Assembly (NCBI RefSeq): GCF_000304475.1
Contig: NC_018943.1
Coordinates: 682,001 to 746,000, forward strand
Source of the DNA: Kazachstania africana CBS 2517
Taxonomy: Eukaryota; Ascomycota; Saccharomycetes; Saccharomycetales; Saccharomycetaceae
Direction of reading: 5' to 3'
Length of the DNA stretch: 64,000 nt
Shown here: piece by piece, positions 9,882 to 19,307 of the stretch
Layout of the letters: each line of letters opens with the position of its first letter
Position numbering within the stretch: position 1 is the stretch's first letter
Notes under the pieces: model-generated
The model's input: only the letters and a program-made list of their open reading frames with translations
Database searches by the model: none
What the model was told of the DNA's origin: nothing
Translations under genes and position numbers: made by a program

Positions 9882-10189
9882 ATGGCTCGTACCGTATGTA
9901 ATATTTGTCTATATCCTGTTTTGAAGAGTAGAATCTACTAACTTGCAGTATGATGCAGTATAATACACATTTTGGTTCTAAGGTATCGCCACACTTGGGA
10001 AGACTAAATTTTAAGAATTTATTCTTCAATTATTCACCAAATTTGATGCTTTGGGGAGGTGCGTCATTAGTAGGAGTATTCGTATTCGTTGAAGGATGGC
10101 CACTTTTCCAGCAGAATTTCTTTCAAAAGATTCCGTATTTTGGTGAACATTGGAAGAAGGAAATACCACCAGAAGATAGCATTAACTAA
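9882..10189 (+). CDS. QCR10: Ubiquinol-cytochrome c reductase subunit 10, spliced
   Basis: Exon 1 is 9882-9893 (four codons, MART) and exon 2 is 9959-10189, giving an 80-residue protein; S. cerevisiae Qcr10 is 77 and also spliced near its start. The body has the single membrane span SPNLMLWGGASLVGVFVFVEG at its centre and a C-terminal PPED, matching the small complex III subunit of the inner mitochondrial membrane. Unspliced RNA from the 9882 ATG stops inside the intron. An alternative unspliced start at the ATG at 9950 would also read the body, but the canonical donor, branch site and acceptor favour the spliced form. In S. cerevisiae this gene sits beside OSH7, not RSC4. Confidence 0.9.
9894..9958 (+). 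other. Spliceosomal intron of QCR10 (65 nt)
   Basis: Donor GTATGT at 9894-9899, branch site TACTAAC at 9936-9942, acceptor CAG ending at 9958, 17 nt after the branch adenosine. A first CAG ending at 9948 lies only 7 nt past the branch and would put exon 2 out of frame, ending in TAA within five codons, so the second AG is used. Confidence 0.88.
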
Positions 10190-10356
10190 TGGAAAAATCA
10201 TAAATAATTTCCATTCGTATATATTTATTCATATGTATATTAAAATGATATGACAGGTTTCAACAATGAATGATTCTAATCATACTAATACGTAATATAA
10301 ACATTATATAAAAGAGGAAGAAAAAGGAAGAATAGTGGGTTTTTTGTTTCAACCTA

Positions 10357-13125
10357 TTATAATTTTGATTTTACAGTGTCATCGACTAGCTTAATTGCTG
10401 CATTATCTAGTACAGTGACATCCCTACACTTATCGAATGTTTGGAAAATAATGATCTTAGTATTTGGAATTTTCCAAGCTCTAATTATCAATATATCACC
10501 CGGGAAGACAAAACTAGTGAATCTAACTTTTAATTCGTCAAACACACCAAATTTTTCAAATAAAATTTTAGACGTTATACCCAGCGTGCATAGTCCATGT
10601 AATATTGGCTTAGGAAACTTAACCGATTGTGCCACCATTGGATCAATATGTAATGGATTATAATCACCAGATAGTCTATAAAGTACAGCTTGATCTTTTG
10701 CTGTCTCAAATTCAGCTTCAAAATCAGGTTTTCTATCCGTTGGTACTTTGAATGACTGAATAGCGAATTTCTCTCTTTCATTAATTTTATTGATTTGTTT
10801 GTTCCCAGGCACACTGGCACCTCTAATGAAAACAGTTGATTCGTTATAGAAAACTGGTTTCTTTGTGTTTGCATCCATAGTTTGAAATTTCCCCACAACA
10901 ACGGCTGCCTTACCGCCTTTATCTAATACTTGCAAAGGTTCACCTGAAGTCTTTAATTTACCCTTAGTAGGTATTGGAAATTGATTTAATTTGAAATATT
11001 GTTCACCATGTAATAGCATAGCAAAGTTGAAGTTATCAACCAATTCGTCCATTGAAATTGAAGCTAATGCATTCATACCAGGGATAACAGCAAACGTTGG
11101 CAATACCTGGAATTTATCATCATTTTCATAAACGTATTGAAGTTCTTTACTTGTAGCACCGACGCCAAGATTATAAAGTATACAATCTCTTGAAGAATAA
11201 CTGAAAATACGATCGTTTGGATTGGTATTACTTCCAGAATCACCACTATCACCACCACCTAATGACATTTCAGCCACCGCTTTTTGAACAGATTGTAGGA
11301 TAGCCATGGAAGATTCTTGTGTAGAACTTGGATTGATTGACTTAGTTTTGGGGAAACTAGTAACTTGATTCCAGTGTTCTTTAATTATTTCAGGAGTAAT
11401 ATGAGGATCTAAAGAGACATATCCTGGTGATCTTTGCCATCTAGTTTGACCACACCAACCACCTCCAACTTCAAACAATTGGCCATTTACACCTTTCTTA
11501 CCAACAACTTTTTGTAATTCCTCAGATGCTAACAAAACAACAAATGGAGATACTTGAGAAGCATCAAAATGATTTCTTAACTCTCTTTCACTGAAAATTG
11601 TCTTTGTCATTGCAGTTTCGGCATGAGGTGCAATGACGTTGACTTTGATATTTTTCTTTTGACCTTCGATTGCTAAGGTTCTTGAAAATCCTAAGATTGC
11701 AGCTTTAGCAGCAGCATAATTTGCTTGTCCAAAATTACCATAAATACCTGATGTTGAGGTTGTATTAATAATATAACCTGAATTCTGTTTTAAGAAGACT
11801 GGCCAGACAGCTTTGCACATTGCAAAAGTTGCAAATAAATGAACCTGTAGTACAGAATACCATTCTTCATCAGTCATTTTTAAAAACGATTTATCACGTA
11901 AGATACCAGCATTATTTATGAGCACATCAACACGCCCAAATTCTTTAATAGTATTTTCAATTATTTGTTGTGATTCGGTGATAATATTATGAGTATCAGC
12001 TATTGCTGTTTTGGAGCCGTAGCGTTGATTAATTTCCTCCACCACACTAGCAGGATCTTTTATATCATTTATTACAATCTTTGCACCATACTTGGCAAAC
12101 CAAATTGCATGAGATTTACCTAAACCACCACCTGCACCTGTTATTATCACGACTTTATCTTTCAAAGAATCAACCTTAATGGACCCTTGGTCATTTTCAA
12201 AAGGCAATCTTTTAGCTTTTGTTGTTAAATCATTATAATCTGATAATTGATAAGGATGTTGAGTTTTATTAAAAGTTTTATCTTGAAAATCGGTGATTTG
12301 ACTCCATTTATTTAATATTGCTTCTGGAGTGAAATATTTTTCATTTGGATTAAAAATTTGTCCAGAAGATCTTTCCCATCTAATTCGACCATAAAAGCCA
12401 GCAGCTAATTCAAAAATTGAGTTTGTAACTTTTGTAGAATCATGAGTGAGATATAATACTAAAGGCGCAATTTTTTCAGGACCTAATTGTTTCAAGATAT
12501 GAGGAGGTAAGACGTTTTCGGTCATTCTTGATCTGGCTAATGGAGCAATTGAATTGACCATGATATTATATTTATAACCTTCTTTTGCTAGAGTCTCAGA
12601 AAATCCTACAAGACCTAATTTTGCTGCACTATAATTTGCTTGACCAAAATTACCAAATAAACCTGCTGGAGAAGCTGTATTAATAATTCTTCCAAACTTT
12701 TGTTTCTTCATGTAAGGCCAAGCAGCTTTTGTCAATTTATAGGCACCATTTAAATGAACATCGATAACAATTCCAAATTCCTTTGGAGACATCTTAGCAA
12801 ATGAAACATCTCTTAAGATGCCCGCATTATTGATTAAAATATCAATGCTACCAAAATTATCGATTGCAGTTTTAATTATATTTTCACCATTATCACTAAC
12901 GGAATCATAATTTGCTACAGCGATACCGTTAAACTTATTTTTAATTTCATCTACGACGACATCAGCGGCTCTTGCATTTGACCCAGAACCAGATAAACTA
13001 CCGCCCAGATCATTTACCACCACACTAGCACCTCTCTTTGCATATTCAATAGCATATACCCTACCCAGACCACCACCTGCTCCTGTTACGACGACAACTT
13101 TATTCTTAAAGGATAATTCCGACAT
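10357..13125 (-). CDS. FOX2: Peroxisomal multifunctional beta-oxidation enzyme Fox2 (hydratase / dehydrogenase)
   Basis: The 922-residue protein (S. cerevisiae about 900) has two short-chain dehydrogenase domains in tandem, each with a TGAGGGLG dinucleotide-binding loop (first at residues 14-21, second near 330) and a YxxxK active-site signature (NYSAAK and NYAAAK). The C-terminal third is a MaoC-like hydratase 2 fold with the motif DYNPLHIDP. The last three residues are SKL, a PTS1 peroxisomal signal. It converts trans-2-enoyl-CoA to 3-ketoacyl-CoA through the (3R)-hydroxy intermediate. A TATA box lies about 107 bp and a CGG-half-site pair about 320 bp upstream, the latter resembling an oleate response element. 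Confidence 0.97.
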   Translation of the reverse strand: MSELSFKNKVVVVTGAGGGLGRVYAIEYAKRGASVVVNDLGGSLSGSGSNARAADVVVDEIKNKFNGIAVANYDSVSDNGENIIKTAIDNFGSIDILINNAGILRDVSFAKMSPKEFGIVIDVHLNGAYKLTKAAWPYMKKQKFGRIINTASPAGLFGNFGQANYSAAKLGLVGFSETLAKEGYKYNIMVNSIAPLARSRMTENVLPPHILKQLGPEKIAPLVLYLTHDSTKVTNSIFELAAGFYGRIRWERSSGQIFNPNEKYFTPEAILNKWSQITDFQDKTFNKTQHPYQLSDYNDLTTKAKRLPFENDQGSIKVDSLKDKVVIITGAGGGLGKSHAIWFAKYGAKIVINDIKDPASVVEEINQRYGSKTAIADTHNIITESQQIIENTIKEFGRVDVLINNAGILRDKSFLKMTDEEWYSVLQVHLFATFAMCKAVWPVFLKQNSGYIINTTSTSGIYGNFGQANYAAAKAAILGFSRTLAIEGQKKNIKVNVIAPHAETAMTKTIFSERELRNHFDASQVSPFVVLLASEELQKVVGKKGVNGQLFEVGGGWCGQTRWQRSPGYVSLDPHITPEIIKEHWNQVTSFPKTKSINPSSTQESSMAILQSVQKAVAEMSLGGGDSGDSGSNTNPNDRIFSYSSRDCILYNLGVGATSKELQYVYENDDKFQVLPTFAVIPGMNALASISMDELVDNFNFAMLLHGEQYFKLNQFPIPTKGKLKTSGEPLQVLDKGGKAAVVVGKFQTMDANTKKPVFYNESTVFIRGASVPGNKQINKINEREKFAIQSFKVPTDRKPDFEAEFETAKDQAVLYRLSGDYNPLHIDPMVAQSVKFPKPILHGLCTLGITSKILFEKFGVFDELKVRFTSFVFPGDILIIRAWKIPNTKIIIFQTFDKCRDVTVLDNAAIKLVDDTVKSKL

Positions 13126-13231
13126 ATATACGTAAGATAGTAGTTTTTCAATTTAACCTATTTACCATTAAGAAAAAATTAAGAAACTAAGAGAGATGTG
13201 AAAATGAAAAAAAAATGTCAGAATCTCTACC

Positions 13232-13241
13232 CTTTTATATA
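13232..13241 (-). promoter_or_regulatory. TATA box of FOX2
   Basis: On the minus strand TATATAAAAG lies about 107 bp upstream of the FOX2 ATG. Confidence 0.5.
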
Positions 13242-13443
13242 TCACATATACTTAAGTAATGTTAACTTCCCCATTCCCCATACTACGGGCGCTAATTAGA
13301 ATTGTTTTCTCTCTATATATACAGTTTTCCTTTATCCCGCGTGTCCACTCTCTTACTCTTTGGCTTTCGACCCTTAGGAAAGAAGGGCAGAAGCAGATAG
13401 CCGCCGAGCAAGAAATTTTCTTGGAGACACCGAATGGTCGTCT

Positions 13444-13470
13444 CGGGAATAACGCATCCGCTAAACACCG
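13444..13470. promoter_or_regulatory. Oleate-response-like CGG...CCG inverted half-sites
   Basis: CGGGAATAA at 13444-13452 and, on the other strand, CGGTGTTTA (13470-13462) both fit the CGGNNNTNA half-site of Oaf1/Pip2 elements and point toward each other. The CGG-to-CCG spacing is 21 bp, outside the usual 15-18, so binding is uncertain. It lies about 320 bp upstream of FOX2, an oleate-induced gene in S. cerevisiae. Confidence 0.4.
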
Positions 13471-13692
13471 GCAATATTTTTTTGCATTCCAAAATATATA
13501 TCATTTAAAACGATGAGCTGCCTTCGGCGGCAAATAGTGGACCTTGTCAATCTTCAAAGTACCGTTGTACCATAATATGTACATGCTTTACGTATATAAA
13601 TGGATTGATCTGACAGTTTGACGCATGTGCTGTCATTGCGTCGATACTCGCTTTTCTTGTGCATCATCACGACATGAACTAGTTTAATGAGT

Positions 13693-15060
13693 TCAACCAC
13701 GAATCTCGTAGTTCGAAGTCTTGGTAACGTACTTCACACCTTTAAATAACTGTTGTCTTTGAGGATTCGACGTGCTGTCGTTCCTTATGTTGATGCTAGA
13801 CACTCTTGTTCCACTAGGTAGTTGTCCCTCATATTGGAATGACATTATAACACTACGTAATTCTGGCCTCAACTTAGACAATATTCTTCTCCCTTCTCCA
13901 TCAATACCACCATCTTCTTCATTCTTAGTCTCCTCTTCTACACATCCCCTCAATACCGGTAATGTTCCGGTCAATAATTCACTGTCAAATATCCATGTGT
14001 TCTTACCATATTCAAACCTTCCATGTGTATTCCGCAATATCTTAACTTTGCTTTGTCCTTCTCTGTTCTCAAAATTCAGACACACTTGTAAATTGTTGAT
14101 CTTTGGAACTTTATTTGATTTATTTATATTTAAAGTAATTTCGAACTCATCGTTGCTATTACCTAAACCATTCGTAAAATTACAACTTATCAAATTGTCA
14201 TTAAACGATGACAACGCCATACTGTATTCCATCAATTGAAATTTACCATCTGGTGGTATAAATTTAATTATATTACCATCATTTGTTAAAAATTCATTAA
14301 CTTCAACACAATCATGAAACTTAGGTATTATATCTTTGAAGTCACAGCCACCAAACGACACTTCTAGCATAGGTACCCCACCAATAGAAGAATCAACGCT
14401 AACGCTACCATTAATATACCCATTAAGTAATTTTAGTCTATGTGATGCTCTATTAGATTTAATTAAAGTAACATATAAGGTCTCTTTCACATCAACGTAT
14501 ATTTCGTTCCGAACTGTTTTAATTTCTTTACTTCTCCAGGGAACCACTTCATTGTCTACTGTCTTACTTGGAGCTTGTCCCTTTTGTAACGATTTAGCTG
14601 CATCGTTAATAAAGTTGGAAAAATCATTCTTCAAAGGTATTTGGTTTCTTAGTTTATTCATGTAGAAATTATTACCATCAATTATGCCACCGTCAATCAA
14701 TAAATCAAAAAGAATCGTCATTCTATCATAATTATTCATAATCTTAGTTGTAGTTAAATTGGTCTTATTGAAATATTCCACTAACAAAGTATCAATACTT
14801 TCCAGTACATGATGAGGCTCCAAATCATGATGACGGCTCACAATAGTCAATGCATAATAGTTTAAATTATTCGTCGCGGAAAAATACCTGTATATCTTCA
14901 AATCTTTACTAACATTACCACGAGTTTCAACGTCTAACACTTCCGGGCAAAGTGAATGTATTCTAGTCAGCAGCTTGGAGAAATGGGGTGCTATACTATC
15001 ACAAAGATACTGAAAGACCAGTTGGTTCTTAGTATCACAGATATAAAATGCAATATACAT
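13693..15060 (-). CDS. APM3: AP-3 adaptor complex mu subunit Apm3
   Basis: The 455-residue protein opens with a longin-type domain (MYIAFYICDTKNQLVFQYL, about residues 1-145) and ends with a mu-homology domain (about 185-455), the layout of clathrin-adaptor medium chains. The N-terminal motif and length (S. cerevisiae Apm3 483) separate it from Apm1, Apm2 and Apm4. AP-3 sorts cargo such as alkaline phosphatase from Golgi to vacuole. The Gln-rich linker of the S. cerevisiae protein is shortened here. It is divergent from SNF5, the same arrangement as YBR288C-YBR289W. Confidence 0.93.
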   Translation of the reverse strand: MYIAFYICDTKNQLVFQYLCDSIAPHFSKLLTRIHSLCPEVLDVETRGNVSKDLKIYRYFSATNNLNYYALTIVSRHHDLEPHHVLESIDTLLVEYFNKTNLTTTKIMNNYDRMTILFDLLIDGGIIDGNNFYMNKLRNQIPLKNDFSNFINDAAKSLQKGQAPSKTVDNEVVPWRSKEIKTVRNEIYVDVKETLYVTLIKSNRASHRLKLLNGYINGSVSVDSSIGGVPMLEVSFGGCDFKDIIPKFHDCVEVNEFLTNDGNIIKFIPPDGKFQLMEYSMALSSFNDNLISCNFTNGLGNSNDEFEITLNINKSNKVPKINNLQVCLNFENREGQSKVKILRNTHGRFEYGKNTWIFDSELLTGTLPVLRGCVEEETKNEEDGGIDGEGRRILSKLRPELRSVIMSFQYEGQLPSGTRVSSINIRNDSTSNPQRQQLFKGVKYVTKTSNYEIRG

Positions 15061-15296
15061 GGCCTGACGTTGCCAAATCTATACAATCTTTACTATTCTA
15101 TATATTATACAGCACTACCTTTTTGATTTTCGACTTATATTTTCTTCATTAGCGGGCAGATACGAAAATATGAATTTAAAAAAATCATCGTCAACATAAC
15201 AAGCAAGAGCATCAACACCACTGCATTCAGCAAAAAAAAAAGAGAGAAGAGGCAGCTGCTTTCTATACATAAGTGTCCCCTACCAATCATTATATA

Positions 15297-17972
15297 ATGA
15301 ATGGCAATAAACAGAACGGATCACCCATGGATTCGTTAGCGTCTAACGATAATAGTCAAGGAAATGCGAAAAGTACTAGTAACGCCAATATCCAAAGAAA
15401 CTATTTCAACAATATAGGAACTCCTGCGTTTAACTTTTCACAGATTCCTCAAGAAGTACTTTCAAATCTCACCCCTGCACAACTGAGACTGATTCAACAG
15501 AAGCACCAGCAACTTCTGGTTAGTCGAATCCAACAGCAGCAGCAGCAGCAGCAGCAACAACAACAACAACAACAACCAATGCCATCCTCAACAGGAGACA
15601 ACTCAAATATGAACGCAAACAATTCTTCTGCTAATAACCTGAGCCCAAACTCGAACGTCAATCCAAATCCTGCCGCTATAATGCAACAAATGAATGTTCA
15701 ACAAAGACTCGCTCAAATGAGCCAACAACAGCAAAATTCGCAACAGCCACCACCTCAGCAACAGTTTCAACAGCAAACACATCTCACTCAATCTAATCAA
15801 TCACCAGCATCTCCAGTGAATTCACAACCTCAAGTGAATTTACCGCCACAGATTGCCCAATTACCTTTACCAACTCAAGTTCAGGTTTTGACCTCTTTAA
15901 AACAGCAGGCTATGGCAAAAAATAATCCAACAGCAGTCTCCACCATAAGTATGGCGTTACAGCATGTACAAAGACAACTGCAAGCTCAACAAGGCCCGGC
16001 CCAAAACCTATCGAACAATACAACGCGTTCGCCTTCGGTTGCTACCGATATACCACCACAATATATGAACAAACAGGACTCACCACAATTAGGATCCAGA
16101 ACTAATATGGTGCAACAGGGAGTTCCACAACAATTTCTCCAACAGCAAGCGCATGCTATGCAAACGAAACATAAATCCATAAAACAGCAACACCAGCAAC
16201 AACAACAGCAAAATATGCAATTTATACAGCAACCGCAGCAGCAATTTCAGCAACAAACGCCAACTTCTCAGGCACCTCCTCCAATGCCTCCTATGACTAT
16301 GCCAAAATTAGATTTACCAAAATATCAAACAATTAAATATGATCCACCCGAAATTAAATTACCTGTGTCAAATTATTGGTCTTTGAAGGATAAAAAAAAT
16401 AGCACTACTGATACGCTATTGTACGAACAAATAATCAAGAGGGATAAGTCATTTAAAGAGTCACAGAAAAAGGAAATTTCAGGATATGAACCTTTTAGCA
16501 TATATGGATTCAGTAATAAAGAATACATAGCGAAACAATTTCACAGTCTGAAGTATTATCAAGATCTGAAAAATACAAGAATGCATTCTATTACCTCTAC
16601 ATCGAACAATACTCCTTCCGCGAGTATATGGGGGAATGGTTACAGCGGATATGGTAACGGTACCACTAACACTACAACAAATGTGGTATCTGAACATAAA
16701 AATACTGGGAGGAAGCATTATCATGTGAATGAGGAATTATATTATAAACTAGAAATGAACACCGAAAATAAAGATGATGATTACGAAAATCTTGTACCCA
16801 TAAGATTAGAATTCGACCAAGAAAAGGATAAATTTTTTCTAAGAGATACTTTATTATGGAATAAAGATGAAAAATTAATCAAACTTGATGATTTTGTTGA
16901 AGATATGCTACTGGACTATCGTTTTGACAACATTCGTGTAAACCAATTTAGTGAAGTGGTTAAGCAAAGTATTAAAGAACAAATATCAGAGTTTCAGCCC
17001 AATCCATATGTTAAATTAGCCAAAGATCGTATCGGTGGTGACGACTTACGTATAAAAATTAAACTAGATATAGTAGTAGGACATAATCAGCTGATTGATC
17101 AATTCGAATGGGATATATCAAACGCTGAAAATTGTCCGGAAGAATTTGCGGAAAATATGTGCCAGGAATTACAATTACCAGGTGAGTTTGCTACCGCTAT
17201 CAGCCATTCTATAAGGGAACAGGTTCACATGTATCATAAGTCATTAGCGCTATTAGGTTATACATTTGATGGATTACCAGTAGAAGATGACGAAGTAAGA
17301 AGTAGACTTCTCCCGATGATTACATTAGATGGTATTTTTAGACCGCCAAATGATGCTAAGAATTACACACCAAATCTTTTGCAAATATCTGCCGCAGAAC
17401 TGGACAGATTGGATAAAGATAAGGACAGAGACACTAGACGCAAGAGGAGACAGGGTCGTTTCAATAGGCGTGGGTTGGGTTTGTTCAGCAGTGCAAGCAA
17501 TGCTAATCTAACTGCATCATCACTAACTGCGTCATCTTTGAACACTGGAGGTGCATCTAATGCTGCAGCTCAAGCTGAAATATTATTACCTGACATATCC
17601 GACATACCAAGAACATTCAGAACACCTATGCCCAGTACCATTGCACCTGGTGGAGTTGATCTTGGGCCCTCAGTCAGTTCCTATGACATCAAAACTAATG
17701 TAACATATAGTCCAAGACCAGAGAAGCCTAAACCTTACATGGGCCCCTGTTATATTGTAGATAACATTCCAGGTAAGACCCTGTTATTGTCGATCAAAAT
17801 CCCACCAACTAAGTTAAGAGATACATTGGCCTTGAAACGAGAAGCCACGGAGCCCAAGATAGACGATGTTATCGCTCCGCAACACGAATCACAACAGGCA
17901 TTACAACCTACATCGCCACCGTTACAACCAGATGACAAGAAAGGTAGTGAAAACACACCCATAAGCAACTGA
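15297..17972 (+). CDS. SNF5: SWI/SNF chromatin-remodelling subunit Snf5
   Basis: The 891-residue protein (S. cerevisiae 905) has a long Gln/Asn/Pro-rich N-terminal third including a 15-Gln tract, then the SNF5/INI1 domain with its two imperfect repeats: the first around FDNIRVNQFSEVVKQSI, the second around DQFEWDISNAENCPEEFA, followed by SIREQVHMYHKSL. After this comes a basic patch (RRKRRQGRFNRRG) and a Pro-rich C-terminus. It scaffolds the nucleosome-facing arm of SWI/SNF. The ATG at 15297 is the first in frame. Gln-rich regions of Snf5 respond to cytosolic pH in S. cerevisiae, and that feature is retained. Confidence 0.96.
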   Translation: MNGNKQNGSPMDSLASNDNSQGNAKSTSNANIQRNYFNNIGTPAFNFSQIPQEVLSNLTPAQLRLIQQKHQQLLVSRIQQQQQQQQQQQQQQQPMPSSTGDNSNMNANNSSANNLSPNSNVNPNPAAIMQQMNVQQRLAQMSQQQQNSQQPPPQQQFQQQTHLTQSNQSPASPVNSQPQVNLPPQIAQLPLPTQVQVLTSLKQQAMAKNNPTAVSTISMALQHVQRQLQAQQGPAQNLSNNTTRSPSVATDIPPQYMNKQDSPQLGSRTNMVQQGVPQQFLQQQAHAMQTKHKSIKQQHQQQQQQNMQFIQQPQQQFQQQTPTSQAPPPMPPMTMPKLDLPKYQTIKYDPPEIKLPVSNYWSLKDKKNSTTDTLLYEQIIKRDKSFKESQKKEISGYEPFSIYGFSNKEYIAKQFHSLKYYQDLKNTRMHSITSTSNNTPSASIWGNGYSGYGNGTTNTTTNVVSEHKNTGRKHYHVNEELYYKLEMNTENKDDDYENLVPIRLEFDQEKDKFFLRDTLLWNKDEKLIKLDDFVEDMLLDYRFDNIRVNQFSEVVKQSIKEQISEFQPNPYVKLAKDRIGGDDLRIKIKLDIVVGHNQLIDQFEWDISNAENCPEEFAENMCQELQLPGEFATAISHSIREQVHMYHKSLALLGYTFDGLPVEDDEVRSRLLPMITLDGIFRPPNDAKNYTPNLLQISAAELDRLDKDKDRDTRRKRRQGRFNRRGLGLFSSASNANLTASSLTASSLNTGGASNAAAQAEILLPDISDIPRTFRTPMPSTIAPGGVDLGPSVSSYDIKTNVTYSPRPEKPKPYMGPCYIVDNIPGKTLLLSIKIPPTKLRDTLALKREATEPKIDDVIAPQHESQQALQPTSPPLQPDDKKGSENTPISN
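15531..15575 (+). repeat. Polyglutamine codon repeat in SNF5
   Basis: Fifteen consecutive Gln codons, one CAA, seven CAG and seven CAA. The change from a CAG block to a CAA block is typical of partly stabilised triplet tracts. Confidence 0.9.
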
Positions 17973-18305
17973 TGTACCCTTCACAATGCAAAGTGTATAA
18001 CCGTGTAATCCTTGTGTATAATTAAATTAACTTTTCGTAACCATCGATGTCGTCAAGCATTAAGCCTCGTATTTTATGATGCGGTCCTGCATAATTTTTT
18101 TTCTCGTAATAAAATGAACTTCCGAGGGGGATCTAAAGGTGAGAGAACGAAGAGCCAGAAGATCTGTTTTGAATTAGTAAGGAAACAACATAAAAAGACA
18201 GAACATCCTCTATCACCTATCCTTGGTCGGCATAGCAAGCAGTTCACTCATTAATATTTTATTTATAATTTGTATTTTTCCAGCTCATCCAAAGATAGTC
18301 TAAAT
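17973..18305. other. Intergenic region SNF5-BSD2
   Basis: No recognisable gene. A pyrimidine stretch ending in CAG sits at 18271-18283, 23 nt before the BSD2 ATG, but no donor or TACTAAC accompanies it. Confidence 0.5.
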
Positions 18306-19190
18306 ATGCATAGTCAAGAAGCTGGTGCATCATCCAATAATCAGCCACAATCTGAAAACATCGAATTAACAGATAATGTACATGGCATGGAGGAAGAAAC
18401 CCATGACAGCGTGGAAGTCGGGAGCAGCACAACTGATAGATTACTATCTCCACAGTTTAGAGATAGAGCTGCAAGACATATAGACCAAATAGGTAGAAAG
18501 TTTAATATATTAGACCGTGTCTTTAGAAGACGATCTCATAGCCAAGGCGAAGGCTTTGACGGAGTTTTTAGTAATTTGGCAGCCAAACCTGACAACGAAG
18601 AAGGCAATACAAATGAAAATAATGACGTACCACCAACCTATGACGAAGCTGCCGCAGACATGGTTCCCTCATACTACGGAATGGATTTAAGTAGCTCTAG
18701 CATGTATTATGATGAAATTTGTATCGAAGGCCTACCAGTAGGTAATATCGCTAATCTATTATGGAACATTATTGTTAGTGCAAGTTTTCAATTTGTGGGA
18801 TTTTTGATAACGTACATTCTTCATACTTCACATGCGGCAAAGCAAGGGTCGAGGTTTGGTCTTGGTATAACCTTTCTAGGTTATGCGTATTCAATGATTC
18901 CTAATAATGTCACGTCAAAGGTTGGTAAGCATAAGACTCTTAACAGGGTAGAACTTTCAGATCCAAATTCTTTCGATGATATCCATTTATATTCAAACCC
19001 AAGTACACAGGACGAATTCGAATCGAACCTCAGCCATGGGATCGACGACGAAAAGCAAGACCTACCGATACTTGCCATTTTCATTAGTCTCTTAGGTATA
19101 TTTATATCAATAAAGAGTATAGTTGATTACGTCAAAGTTAAGAAATTGGAAGCGAAATATATGGCACAAGAACAACCACAGGAAGTATGA
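18306..19190 (+). CDS. BSD2: Bsd2, Rsp5 adaptor of the NDFIP family
   Basis: From the ATG at 18306 the protein has 294 residues (S. cerevisiae Bsd2 321). The N-terminal half is cytosolic with a PPTY motif near residue 112, a PY site for WW domains of the ubiquitin ligase Rsp5. Three hydrophobic segments follow, around residues 145-170, 178-198 and 252-275, as in NDFIP proteins. Bsd2 directs metal transporters such as Smf1 and misfolded membrane proteins to the vacuole. The frame is open further upstream to 18270 but has no ATG there. Order SNF5-BSD2-CTP1 is as in S. cerevisiae. Confidence 0.92.
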   Translation: MHSQEAGASSNNQPQSENIELTDNVHGMEEETHDSVEVGSSTTDRLLSPQFRDRAARHIDQIGRKFNILDRVFRRRSHSQGEGFDGVFSNLAAKPDNEEGNTNENNDVPPTYDEAAADMVPSYYGMDLSSSSMYYDEICIEGLPVGNIANLLWNIIVSASFQFVGFLITYILHTSHAAKQGSRFGLGITFLGYAYSMIPNNVTSKVGKHKTLNRVELSDPNSFDDIHLYSNPSTQDEFESNLSHGIDDEKQDLPILAIFISLLGIFISIKSIVDYVKVKKLEAKYMAQEQPQEV

Positions 19191-19307
19191 TAGAATATGA
19201 ACATATAACTTTTTACAACAGCATTATTTACCAATATAAAAAAGAGAAACAACTGCACAATGACTCTTTTCTTCCCATTAGAATTTAAATCAATATGAAT
19301 ATATCTA

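Larger units (their letters stand above)
13126..13692. other. Intergenic region FOX2-APM3
   Basis: This holds the FOX2 promoter: a TATA box and a CGG-rich stretch from about 13390 to 13530. The small open frames here on both strands (13259-13516 and 13313-13504) overlap the promoter and look like chance. APM3 ends at 13693. Confidence 0.5.
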
